A stretch of DNA of 64,000 nucleotides from Streptomyces kronopolitis (GTDB taxonomy: Bacteria; Actinomycetota; Actinomycetes; Streptomycetales; Streptomycetaceae). Location: NCBI RefSeq assembly GCF_014646275.1, contig NZ_BMND01000002.1, forward strand, positions 1 through 64,000, written 5' to 3'. The notes below the pieces were generated by a model that was not told the origin of the DNA, made no database searches, and was given only the letters and a program-made list of their open reading frames with translations. A program made the translations under genes and the position numbers. This document shows positions 17,581-25,311 of the stretch, piece after piece; within the stretch, counting starts at the first letter, position 1, and every line of letters starts with the position of its first letter.

Positions 17581-17632
17581 CCGGACGGGCGCGGCGTCCC
17601 CTGACGGGGAGGACGCCGCGCGGACCGTCCGG
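17581..17632. terminator. Bidirectional two-part terminator
   Basis: An inner 11-bp stem (17589-17599 with 17611-17621) sits inside an outer 8-bp stem (17581-17588 with 17625-17632). The structure lies between the converging methyltransferase and sugar-kinase genes. Confidence 0.85.
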
Positions 17633-17646
17633 CCGGGAGCCGGCGG

Positions 17647-18696
17647 CTACGCCCCCGCGGGGGACACCCGGTCGTCCGGCGGGCCCGCGAGACCGGCGCC
17701 GGGTGGCGCGGCGGGGTGCGGTGCGGCGGCCTGCGGTGGCGCGGACTGCGGCGGGGCGGCGGGCGGTGGCGTCGTGCCGGGCACGGTGCGCAGCACCTCC
17801 GGGCCGATCAGGTCGGTGTACGTGCCGGCCGAGGTGCACGCGTGAGCCCCGGCGACGGCGCCCAGCCGCGCGCAGTCCTCCAGGCTCCGGCCCAGGTGCC
17901 GCCCGTAGAGGAACCCGCAGGTGAAGGCGTCACCCGCGCCGTGGGTGTCCACGACCGGCCCGGAGGGCACCACGGCCGGCACCGGACGCGGGGAGCGGTC
18001 GTCGGCGGCCAGGAGGTAGGCGCCGCCGGCCCCGGCCGTCGCGATCACGGCCTGGGCGCGCCCCTCGTGCACGATCTCCCGCATCACGGACGCGATCCGT
18101 TCCCCCGCCCCGGAGGTGCTGAGGAACACCAGGTCCGAGCGGAGCGCGAACTCCCGGTGATGCTCGGTCAGCCCGTCCCAGTCGTGCAGGTCCGTGGAGA
18201 CCGGGAGGCCCAGTGCCTCGATGTCGTCGTACAGGAAGCGGGCGAAGTGCGTGATGGACACATGGACGTGCCGGGCGCGGCGCAGCGCCGGGAGGTAGTG
18301 CTCCGGCGGCATCCGCAGATCGAGCGGGTCGCGGGCATCGTGGAAGGACGTCCGGCGGCCGTCGGGGGAGACGAGGTTGACCGCGCGCCGGGTGCCGTGC
18401 GGTGAGATCAGTGGCCGGAAGTCGACGCCGCCGGCGGCCATCCGTTCGCGGACCAGGCTGCCGGGGTGGTCGTCGCCGATGAAGTCCACGAATCCGGTGG
18501 TGAGCCCGAGCGCCGCGCAGCCCAGCGCGACGCCGGTGCCGGTGTGCCCCACCGCCTCGCGAATGGGGGGCACCGCGGCGGAGTCGGTGGGCGGCAGGGG
18601 CAGCGCGCCGACCGGTACGACGGTGTCCACGCCCGATCCGCCGACGACGAGGACGTCATAGGCGTCATACGGCTCAGAAACCTGCTGGAATGTCAC
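17647..18696 (-). CDS. PfkB-family carbohydrate kinase
   Basis: 349 aa. The C-terminal signature VVDTHGAGDAFTCGFLYG carries the catalytic aspartate of GAGD. The N-terminal VVGGSGVDTVVPVG and GHTGTGVALGCAALG match the ribokinase fold. The substrate is unknown; sugar or nucleoside. The last 45 residues are a Pro/Ala-rich tail (PPPAAPPQSAPP type) absent from characterised ribokinases. The GTG at 18696 is weakly supported by AGGGACG. The leader holds a 20-nt-period tandem repeat. Confidence 0.88.
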   Translation of the reverse strand: MTFQQVSEPYDAYDVLVVGGSGVDTVVPVGALPLPPTDSAAVPPIREAVGHTGTGVALGCAALGLTTGFVDFIGDDHPGSLVRERMAAGGVDFRPLISPHGTRRAVNLVSPDGRRTSFHDARDPLDLRMPPEHYLPALRRARHVHVSITHFARFLYDDIEALGLPVSTDLHDWDGLTEHHREFALRSDLVFLSTSGAGERIASVMREIVHEGRAQAVIATAGAGGAYLLAADDRSPRPVPAVVPSGPVVDTHGAGDAFTCGFLYGRHLGRSLEDCARLGAVAGAHACTSAGTYTDLIGPEVLRTVPGTTPPPAAPPQSAPPQAAAPHPAAPPGAGLAGPPDDRVSPAGA

Positions 18697-18708
18697 AAGC
18701 GTCCCTGG

Positions 18709-18746
18709 ATCCCTTGCTGGTGAGACGAATCCCTTGCTGGTGAGAC
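18709..18746. repeat. Tandem direct repeat in the pfkB-type leader
   Basis: The 18-mer ATCCCTTGCTGGTGAGAC occurs at 18709-18726 and again, identical, at 18729-18746, a 20-nt period (about two helical turns). It lies 13-50 nt upstream of the kinase start. This spacing is right for cooperative regulator binding in the 5' leader; a recent slippage duplication is the alternative. Confidence 0.75.
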
Positions 18747-19099
18747 CGTTTGCGGACGATGTCCGTCCGCTGTCCGGAGTCTAGACGCAGGCACGCCTCA
18801 TGACGGGATGTCAGCAAGGGCGGTGACGCGAGGGGGGAACGCCCCGCACGGGGCCCGGGGTGCGTGCGCGGTGGGTGCGGAGCCGGTGCGGACGGGGCCC
18901 GGCGGGAGCGCACCGCACATTCGTCCAGCAGGTGAGGGCAGGCCGTTGACGCGGTCGTCGCGGACACTGAAGCCCGCACGGCCACCGGCGATCGGCCCCC
19001 GGGGGCGGCGAGCGGACCCCCGGCACACGAGCCGCCGGGGGACCCGGACGAGCGGGCGTACGGCGGCCGGACGGGCCGACGAGGGGAGCGAGAGAGGGA
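18747..19099. other. Intergenic region without a gene
   Basis: 353 nt between the divergent kinase gene and the flavoprotein pseudogene. GC-rich, with several short CCGGGGG-type dyads near 18990-19040, and a lone TTGACG at 18946. I see no convincing coding frame, RNA or strong promoter pair. Confidence 0.5.
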
Positions 19100-19753
19100 T
19101 GGCAGAGCACTCCAATGGCGGACGCACCGCGCTCGTCATCGGCGGCGGGCTCGCCGGGATGCTGGCCGTCACGGCCCTGACCGGGCACGTCGACACGATC
19201 ACGGTGGTCGAACGCGACCGCTCTCCGCAGGGCCGGGCCTTCCGCAAGGCGTCCCGCAGGCCCGCCATCTGCACATCCTCCTCAGCGGCGGCGAATGGGC
19301 CCTGGAGGAGCTGCTGCCCGGCACGGTCGACGCCCTCGCCGAAGCGGGCGCCCGCAGCCTGGAGCTGCCGCGCGATCTGCTCACCCGTACCCCCACCGGC
19401 TGGCAGCGCCGCTTCGACGAGCGCCGGCACCGCACCCTGAGCGTCACCAGGCCGGTGCTCGACGCGGTCGTGCGCGAGCGGGCTCTGTGGGCCGCCGCCG
19501 GCTCGGGCACCCGCGTCGAGGTCCTCGAAGCGACCGAGGCCGTCGGACTGACCGGGGACGCCCGGCGGGTGACGGGTGTACGGGTGCGGTCACGGGACGG
19601 TGCGCGGTGCGGGCGGGACCTGACGGCCGGTCTGGTCGTGGACGCCTCGGGCCGCGCGTCGCGCACCCCGCAGTGGTACGCGGCACTCGGCCGCACCGCC
19701 CCGGCCTCCCCGCACCGCCCACGGCCGTCGAGGAGGTGCTTTCCGGCCACCGA
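19100..19753 (+). pseudogene. Decayed FAD-dependent oxidoreductase
   Basis: ATG 19100 opens a typical flavoprotein N-terminus: TALVIGGGLAGMLAVTAL, then the acidic residue in VVERDRSP. Near 19248 one base is missing. Reading continues in another frame as VPQARHLHILLSGGEWALEE and on to GLVVDASGRASRTPQW, the second FAD motif. A second shift near 19705 moves to a third frame (LPAPPTAVEEVLSGH), after which similarity stops, and a GNAT gene begins at 19796. Family members are about 450 residues; only about 215 can be reconstructed. Two shifts plus loss of the C-terminal half argue for a true pseudogene over a sequencing error. Confidence 0.8.
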
Positions 19754-19795
19754 AAACCGGCTGCGTCCGCGCGCAGGCCCACGCGAGGATGAGCC

Positions 19796-20650
19796 ATGGC
19801 ATGGACCACGACCCAGGATCCCGAGACCTTCGAGGCGGCCGCGGGGGCGTTCCTGCGCTCCCGGCCGGTCCGGCACACGGTGCTGCTGTCGGTGGTGTCG
19901 TCGCTGCGCTCGCCCGGCGCGGACGCGTACGGGGCACGGGCGCCGGAGTTCGGCTGGTGGCGGCCGGGCGAAGCGGCGCCGGTCGGCGCCGCGTACGTGT
20001 GGACCCCGCCGCGGACCGCGCTGCTGTCACCGATGCCGGACGAGGCCGCGGACGCACTGGTGGAGACGCTGGTGGCGAAGCGGAGCGGGATCCCGGGGGT
20101 GAAGGCCGGGCATGCGGTGGCCGAGGCGGTCTCCGCTGCCTGGCAGCGGCACCACGGCGGCCCGGTGACCTGCGTCCAGCGCCTGCGCCTGCACCGGCTG
20201 GACCGGCTGATCGAGCCGTCCCCGGCACCGGCGGGCACCGCCCGGCGCGCCACGACCGCCGACCGGGATCTGCTGCTCGCCTGGTCCACCGCCTTCGCCA
20301 CGGAGATCGGCGGTACCCCGCCGGACGGCGCCCGCGCGGTCGACGAGCGGATCGCCGGCGGCCGCTGGTTGTTGTGGGAGAGCGGCGGCCGCCCCGTGTC
20401 GATGGCCTGCCACACCGCCCCGCTGGCCGGCGCGGCCCGTATCGCCCCCGTCTACACCCCGCCCGAGCTGCGCGGACGCGGCTACGCGGGAGCGGTGACG
20501 GCCGCCGTCTCCCGCTCCGTACGGGCCCGCGGCACACGGGAGGTGCTGCTCTTCACCGACCTTGCCAACCCCACCAGCAACGCCCTCTACCGGCGGCTGG
20601 GCTACCGCCCGGTCGAGGATCAGCTCGTCCTGGAATTCGGGCGGGAGTAG
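19796..20650 (+). CDS. GNAT family N-acetyltransferase, two-domain type
   Basis: 284 aa. The C-terminal half holds the GNAT core: IAPVYTPPELRGRGYAGAVT (acetyl-CoA loop RGRGYA) and LFTDLANPTSNALYRRLGY. The N-terminal half is a degenerate GNAT-like domain. The layout resembles Eis/YdfB-type two-domain acetyltransferases. The substrate is unknown. ATG 19796 follows GAGGATGAG. The gene begins 40 nt after the decayed flavoprotein and may have been its operon partner. Confidence 0.85.
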   Translation: MAWTTTQDPETFEAAAGAFLRSRPVRHTVLLSVVSSLRSPGADAYGARAPEFGWWRPGEAAPVGAAYVWTPPRTALLSPMPDEAADALVETLVAKRSGIPGVKAGHAVAEAVSAAWQRHHGGPVTCVQRLRLHRLDRLIEPSPAPAGTARRATTADRDLLLAWSTAFATEIGGTPPDGARAVDERIAGGRWLLWESGGRPVSMACHTAPLAGAARIAPVYTPPELRGRGYAGAVTAAVSRSVRARGTREVLLFTDLANPTSNALYRRLGYRPVEDQLVLEFGRE

Positions 20651-20980
20651 GGGGTGTCGTTTGGATCATGGCGGGCTCGCGACGGGTGCGGCGACCGGCG
20701 GGCGCCGTCCTCCGGGGCGCCGCGGCTCACCGCGACGGACGCGTCCGGGGTGCCGAAAAGTCCCACATCGGGAGGCGCCGCGGCCTTACCGCGCAAAATC
20801 ACCTCCGATCCCCGGAATGTCACGGCCGGTCGCGCGGTTTTCCTCAGAGGGTGATGGTGTGGAGTCCGGGTGCCGTGGTGCGGAAGCCGTACGACGGTGC
20901 CGAGTGGCGCGGTGTGCCGGAACCTGCCGCCTGCGGGCGGCCCGTCATCACTACGTGTTCGCCCTGACCATGGAGGTGCC
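20651..20980. other. Intergenic region without a recognised gene
   Basis: 330 nt. It opens with GGGGGTGTCGTTTGGATCAT, a string I recall seeing repeatedly in Streptomyces intergenic DNA, perhaps a mobile-element or repeat remnant. AT-richer patches near 20780-20830 (GCAAAATCACCTCCG, GGTTTTCCTCAG) could hold the promoter of the MBL gene. No frame here has coding character on either strand. Confidence 0.4.
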
Positions 20981-22198
20981 GTGACCGGTTCCCGTCCCCG
21001 CCGCGCTGGCCTTTCCGCGCTGCGCCCCGCGAGCTTCGGCATCGAACCCACGGGAGAGCGGCTGGCCAGAATGCGCAGATCGCCGCAGTTCGCGGACGGC
21101 CAGTTCCGTAATCCGGCGCCGACCGGACGGCCGCCCAAGGGTGCCGCGCTGGAGATGGCGCGGGCGCAGCTGAGCCGGGAGGGACGGCTGCGCCGGGCGC
21201 CGATCGGCCCGATTCCGGTGCACCGCCCGACCGCCGAGGAGTGGGGGCGCCCGCCGGCTTCCGGGCTGCGGCTCACCTGGATGGGGCATTCGAGCGTGCT
21301 GGCCGAGATCGACGGCCGGCGGGTGCTCTTCGACCCGGTCTGGGGGGAGCGCTGCTCGCCGTTCGACTGGGCCGGCCCCAAGCGGCTGCACCCGGTCCCC
21401 GTCGGGCTGGACGAGCTGCCGCCGGTCGACGTCGTGGTGATCTCGCACGACCACTACGACCATCTGGACATGCCGACGGTCCAGGGGCTGATCGGCACCG
21501 GCGCGGCTTTCGTGGTACCCCTCGGCATCGGCGCCGACCTGGAGTTCTGGGGCGTACCGGCGGAGCGGATCACCGAACTCGACTGGCACGAGTCCACTCG
21601 CATCGAAGGCTTGACCCTCACGGCCACCCCCGCGCAGCACTTCTGCGGCCGCGGGCTGCGCGGCCCGCAGCACACCCTGTGGTCGTCCTGGGTGGTCGCC
21701 GGTCCCGACCACCGGATCTTCCACAGCGGCGACACCGGATACTTCCCCGGCTTCGCGGAGATCGGCGCGACGCACGGCCCGTTCGACGCCACGATGATCC
21801 AGATCGGCGCGTACAGCGACTTCTGGCCCAGGAACCACGCCTCCGACACCCGGCACCCCGGCATGTGGCCGGACATCCACATGAACCCCGAACAGGGCGT
21901 GCGCTCCCACGTGGACCTCCAGGGCGGAACGCCCGGCGGGGTGCTGCTGCCGATCCACTGGGGCACGTTCAACCTGGCGCTGCACCCCTGGGCGGAGCCC
22001 GCCGACTGGACGCTGACCGCTGCCCGCAAGGCCGGCGTGAGCACCGTGCACCCGAGGCCGGGCGAGCCCTTGGAGCCCGCCGATCCGCCGGCCGTCTACC
22101 CGTGGTGGCGGGCGATCGCGGTACCGCCCGCCCATGGGTGGCCCGCCTGGCCCCCGGTGGTGGCCCCTACGGACGTGGACCTCGCGGCGGACCGCTGA
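20981..22198 (+). CDS. MBL-fold metallo-hydrolase, NAPE-PLD/UlaG type
   Basis: 405 aa. The zinc motif HxHxDH appears as VVISHDHYDHLD near residue 156. Later metal ligands lie in TPAQHFCGRG, FHSGDTGYFPGF and LLPIHWGTFNLALHPW. The order and the TWMGHSSVLAEIDG opening match the N-acylphosphatidylethanolamine phospholipase D-like group, which cleave phosphodiesters. Substrate unknown. GTG 20981 follows GGAGGTGCC. The first 90 residues include a basic region GFARLARMRRSP-like typical of actinobacterial members. It converges on the TetR gene. Confidence 0.88.
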   Translation: MTGSRPRRAGLSALRPASFGIEPTGERLARMRRSPQFADGQFRNPAPTGRPPKGAALEMARAQLSREGRLRRAPIGPIPVHRPTAEEWGRPPASGLRLTWMGHSSVLAEIDGRRVLFDPVWGERCSPFDWAGPKRLHPVPVGLDELPPVDVVVISHDHYDHLDMPTVQGLIGTGAAFVVPLGIGADLEFWGVPAERITELDWHESTRIEGLTLTATPAQHFCGRGLRGPQHTLWSSWVVAGPDHRIFHSGDTGYFPGFAEIGATHGPFDATMIQIGAYSDFWPRNHASDTRHPGMWPDIHMNPEQGVRSHVDLQGGTPGGVLLPIHWGTFNLALHPWAEPADWTLTAARKAGVSTVHPRPGEPLEPADPPAVYPWWRAIAVPPAHGWPAWPPVVAPTDVDLAADR

Positions 22199-22210
22199 GA
22201 CGGGCCGCCC

Positions 22211-22248
22211 GGCGGCCGGCTGACGGGGTTCTCCGCGGGCCGGCCGCC
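22211..22248. terminator. Bidirectional terminator, MBL/TetR
   Basis: GC-only 10-bp arms at 22211-22220 and 22239-22248 between converging genes. Confidence 0.6.
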
Positions 22249-22274
22249 CGTTCCGCCGCTTGCCCCCGTACCCC

Positions 22275-22883
22275 TCAAGCCCCCTGGCCCGCGCCCTCGG
22301 TGCGGCCCGGCCAGCCGTGTTCTAGGAGGGCGAAGGCGGCTTCGAGCGTGGTGCGGGGGTCGTCCCGGCCGTGTGTGAGGGCGACCGCTTCCAGGGCGAA
22401 ATGGGCGAGCGCAGCGCAGGCGGGGTCGTCCTGGAGGAGGCCCGCCTCGTCGGCGATCGCCTCCGCGAGGGCCGCCTCATGGCGCATCCACATGCGGTGG
22501 CCGTACTCCCGCAGCACGGGTGTGCCGAGGATGAGCTGCCGGTAGCGGGGGAATCCCGGGTCGGCGGTCGTCGGGAGGTGGGTGCGCAGGAGGTGGTCGA
22601 GCAGCGCGGCGGGCAGGGAGCGGCCGGCGGGCCGTTCGCGGACCGCGGCGACGAGGGCGGCCTGCTGGTCGGTGTCCTCGTCGAAGACCAGCGCCTCCTT
22701 GCTGGGGAAGTGCTTGAACAGCGTCGTGGTGGACACGTCGGCGGCCTCGGCCACGTCCCGGACGCTGACCTGGTCGTAGCCGTGTTCCAGAAACAGGTCC
22801 AGGGCCGCGTCGGCCAGTGCCTGGCGGGTGGCGGCCTTCTTGCGCTCGCGTCGTCCCACGGGCTTCGGTGTATCGCTCACCAC
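22275..22883 (-). CDS. TetR-family repressor
   Basis: 202 aa. The helix-turn-helix spans about residues 12-58 (ATRQALADAALDLFLEHGYD, VSVRDVAEAADVSTTTLFKH). The ligand domain is unassigned. Start is one of two adjacent GTG codons (22883 or 22880). It diverges from a TetX-like flavin monooxygenase across 169 nt that contain a dyad. By analogy with most such pairs it represses itself and the monooxygenase until a small molecule binds. Confidence 0.9.
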   Translation of the reverse strand: MVSDTPKPVGRRERKKAATRQALADAALDLFLEHGYDQVSVRDVAEAADVSTTTLFKHFPSKEALVFDEDTDQQAALVAAVRERPAGRSLPAALLDHLLRTHLPTTADPGFPRYRQLILGTPVLREYGHRMWMRHEAALAEAIADEAGLLQDDPACAALAHFALEAVALTHGRDDPRTTLEAAFALLEHGWPGRTEGAGQGA

Positions 22884-22912
22884 CGCACTGTACCCACTTG
22901 TTGCCCCGTTTT

Positions 22913-22935
22913 AAAAGTTGAGTCGTTGCACTTTT
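22913..22935. promoter_or_regulatory. Candidate TetR operator
   Basis: AAAAGT at 22913-22918 and ACTTTT at 22930-22935 form 6-bp inverted arms around 11 nt, in an unusually AT-rich patch 30 nt from the repressor start and within the divergent promoter region. Confidence 0.5.
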
Positions 22936-23052
22936 TTAGTGAGTGTGCTCTTCTGGTCGGGCCGGTGGCGGGGCGCATCCCCGCCCGGCCGCACCCCTCG
23001 CCCTGACGCATGGAGCGAGGCACACCCTCCCGACCGACTCGACGGAGCCGCC

Positions 23053-24246
23053 ATGAACGCCACACCCACCCCCGCGTCCGCACCCCGCATCGCCGTCATC
23101 GGTGCCGGCCCCGGCGGCCTGACCTGCGCCCGTGTCCTGGAGCGGCACGGCATCGCGGTCACCGTCTACGAGCGCGACGCCTCCGCCGACGCCCGCGACC
23201 AGGGCGGCACCCTCGATCTGCACGCCGACTCCGGGCAGATCGCCCTCGCGGAAGCCGGCCTGCTCGACGAGTTCTTCGCGCTGTCCCGCCCGGAAGGGCA
23301 GGCCAAGCGCGCCCTCAACCGTCATGGCGAGGTCCTCGCCGACTACACGCCCCCGGCGGACGAGGACGCCGCTCCCGAGATCGACCGCGGACCGCTGCGC
23401 ACGCTCCTGGCCGACTCCCTCGCCCCCGGCACCGTCCGGTGGGGCCACGCCCTTCGCTCCGCCGCCGCCCTCCCGGACGGCACCCACCGCCTGACCTTCG
23501 ACAACGGCACGACCGCCGACGCCGATCTCGTCATCGGCGCGGACGGGGCCTGGTCGCGGGTGCGGCCGCTGGTCAGCGACGCCGTGCCGGTCCACTCCGG
23601 AGTGACCTTCATCGAGGCCCACTTCGACCGCGTCGACACCGACCACCCCGAGGTCGCCGCACTCGTCGGCGACGGGCACACCTTCGCCACCGGCGACCAC
23701 AAGGGCCTGCTCGCGCAGCGCAACGCCAACCAGCATGTGCGTGCCTACATAGCCGTCCGCGAGGAGAGCGAAGGGGGCCGCCCGGCCGGCCTCCCCGGCG
23801 ACACCGAGGCCGTACGCGCCGCCCTGCTGGAGCAGTTCACCGGCTGGGACGAGCGGCTGCGCCTCCTGATCACCGACAACGACGGCCCCTACGTCCACCG
23901 CCCGCTGTTCGTCCTGCCCGCCCCGCACACCTGGCCGCACACCCCCGGCGTCACCCTGCTCGGCGACGCCGCCCATCTGATGTCGCCCTTCGGCGGCAAC
24001 GGCGCCAACCTCGCCATGCTCGACGGCTGCGAACTCGCGCTGGCCCTGGCCCGCCACGACACCGTCGACGCGGCGGTGACCGCGTACGAGGAGGTCATGC
24101 TGCCCCGGGCGGCCGCGCTCGGTGACGGCGCGGACATCCTCGCCCGGGTCTTCGGCCCGGGCGACCGCACCGCCGCCGATGTGCCCGACTTCGGCCGGGA
24201 GAAGGAGGAGTACCGGCGCGCCGCCGCTGCCTACGGCAACCGGTGA
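23053..24246 (+). CDS. TetX-like FAD-dependent monooxygenase
   Basis: 397 aa class A flavin monooxygenase. The FAD motif is GAGPGG at residues 17-22 with E40-R41 at the strand end. GGTLDLHADSGQIALAEAGL and ADLVIGADGAWSRVRPLV follow, then LLGDAAHLMSPFGGNGANL near residue 303. The order and wording closely follow the tetracycline-inactivating enzyme TetX, including the GGTLDLHxxSGQ segment. It probably hydroxylates a polycyclic aromatic or tetracycline-like compound. Antibiotic inactivation is possible but unproven. ATG 23053 has GACGGAGCC upstream. Confidence 0.87.
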   Translation: MNATPTPASAPRIAVIGAGPGGLTCARVLERHGIAVTVYERDASADARDQGGTLDLHADSGQIALAEAGLLDEFFALSRPEGQAKRALNRHGEVLADYTPPADEDAAPEIDRGPLRTLLADSLAPGTVRWGHALRSAAALPDGTHRLTFDNGTTADADLVIGADGAWSRVRPLVSDAVPVHSGVTFIEAHFDRVDTDHPEVAALVGDGHTFATGDHKGLLAQRNANQHVRAYIAVREESEGGRPAGLPGDTEAVRAALLEQFTGWDERLRLLITDNDGPYVHRPLFVLPAPHTWPHTPGVTLLGDAAHLMSPFGGNGANLAMLDGCELALALARHDTVDAAVTAYEEVMLPRAAALGDGADILARVFGPGDRTAADVPDFGREKEEYRRAAAAYGNR

Positions 24247-24253
24247 GCGCGCC

Positions 24254-24282
24254 GCGCCGCCGGCCGGCGCACCCGGCGGCGC
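24254..24282. terminator. Bidirectional terminator
   Basis: A 10-bp GC stem (24254-24263 with 24273-24282) lies between the converging monooxygenase and LysE genes. Confidence 0.7.
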
Positions 24283-24310
24283 GAGGGGCGCGGGCGGCGG
24301 GGCGCCGCGG

Positions 24311-24955
24311 TCAGTCCGCGCGGCCGGTGACCGCGACCGTCACTCCCAGGCCGATCATGGCGAAGCCGCCGGCCCCGCCGATCATCGACAGCCGGCGCTC
24401 GGAGCGGGCGAACCAGCCGCGGGCCGCCGAGGCTGTCAGCCCCCACACGGTGTCGGTGATCAGGCCGATGCAGATCGGCACCAGGCCCAGGATCAGCATC
24501 TGGGCGGGCAGCCCGCCCGCCGAGGGGTCCACGAACTGGGGGAGCACGGCGGCGAAGAAGACGATGCCCTTGGGGTTGGTGACGCCGACCAGGAGGCCGT
24601 CGGCGATCGTCCGCAGATCGCCGCGGGCCCTCGGCGCGGCTGCTGCCACGGCCCCCAGCTTCATGTCCTTGCGGTGCCGGAAGGCCTGGACGCCGAGGAA
24701 GACCAGGTAGGCCGCACCGGCCAGCTTCACGGCGAGGAAGACCGTGGCGGACCGCTCCACCAGCGAGCCGAGGCCGAGCGCGACCGCGGCCACCAGGAGG
24801 TAGGAGCCCAGCACATTGCCCAGGACCGTCGCCAGGGCGGTCCGCCGGCCGTGGGCCAGCGCCCGGCCGATCACGAACAGCACGCTGGGCCCCGGGATCA
24901 CGATCACCAGCAGCGACATCGCCGCGAACGCCAGGATCCGGTCGGTACTCACCAT
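24311..24955 (-). CDS. LysE-family exporter
   Basis: 214 aa with about six hydrophobic segments. The N-terminal IVIPGPSVLFVIGRAL and GLLVGVTNPKGIVFFAAVLP are LysE/RhtB signatures. The family exports amino acids or their derivatives across the cytoplasmic membrane; the substrate here is unknown. ATG 24955 follows GAGGTGAGAGAC; a GTG at 24964 is less likely. It converges with the TetX-like gene. Confidence 0.9.
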   Translation of the reverse strand: MVSTDRILAFAAMSLLVIVIPGPSVLFVIGRALAHGRRTALATVLGNVLGSYLLVAAVALGLGSLVERSATVFLAVKLAGAAYLVFLGVQAFRHRKDMKLGAVAAAAPRARGDLRTIADGLLVGVTNPKGIVFFAAVLPQFVDPSAGGLPAQMLILGLVPICIGLITDTVWGLTASAARGWFARSERRLSMIGGAGGFAMIGLGVTVAVTGRAD

Positions 24956-25311
24956 GTCTCTCACCTCGTCTCTCGCTCGGCGGCCATTGAACCAGCCGGA
25001 TGGCGGGAAGCGTCAGTGATGGGCGGCGGGCGGCAACGGATGCCTCGCGGCCCGGTCCCCCGCTCACCGGGCCGGGCCCGCTGTGCCGCGCGGCCGCGGA
25101 CGCTGCCGTGAGCCCCGGAGACGAGCATCCGGAGTCGGTAACTCCACCTCGCTGGACGGAAGTTCGGATTGCGTCGCACTGATGTGCGCGCTTCGCCCAC
25201 TCAAGGAGGTGGCGTGGGGTAGCGAAAGCCCGAAGTGGCTCCGGACACTACCCCCGCAACAACTAGCGTGCGTGCTCCGCGAACTGCCAACGGCCGATCC
25301 GGAGGGCGCCG
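24956..25311. promoter_or_regulatory. Region upstream of the conservon
   Basis: 356 nt between divergent LysE and conservon genes. The strings GGAAGTTCGGATTGCGTCG (25157-25175) and AAGGAGGTGGCG (25203-25214) stand out. The latter is a strong ribosome-binding site followed only by a GTG-GGG-TAG. The short frame at 25083-25358 has no coding character. The conservon promoter probably lies in 25150-25290. Confidence 0.4.

Noticed and set aside
20651..20680. Insertion-sequence end
   Set aside because: The GGGGGTGTCGTTTGGATCAT string seems familiar from Streptomyces intergenic DNA, but no paired end, target duplication or transposase is present.
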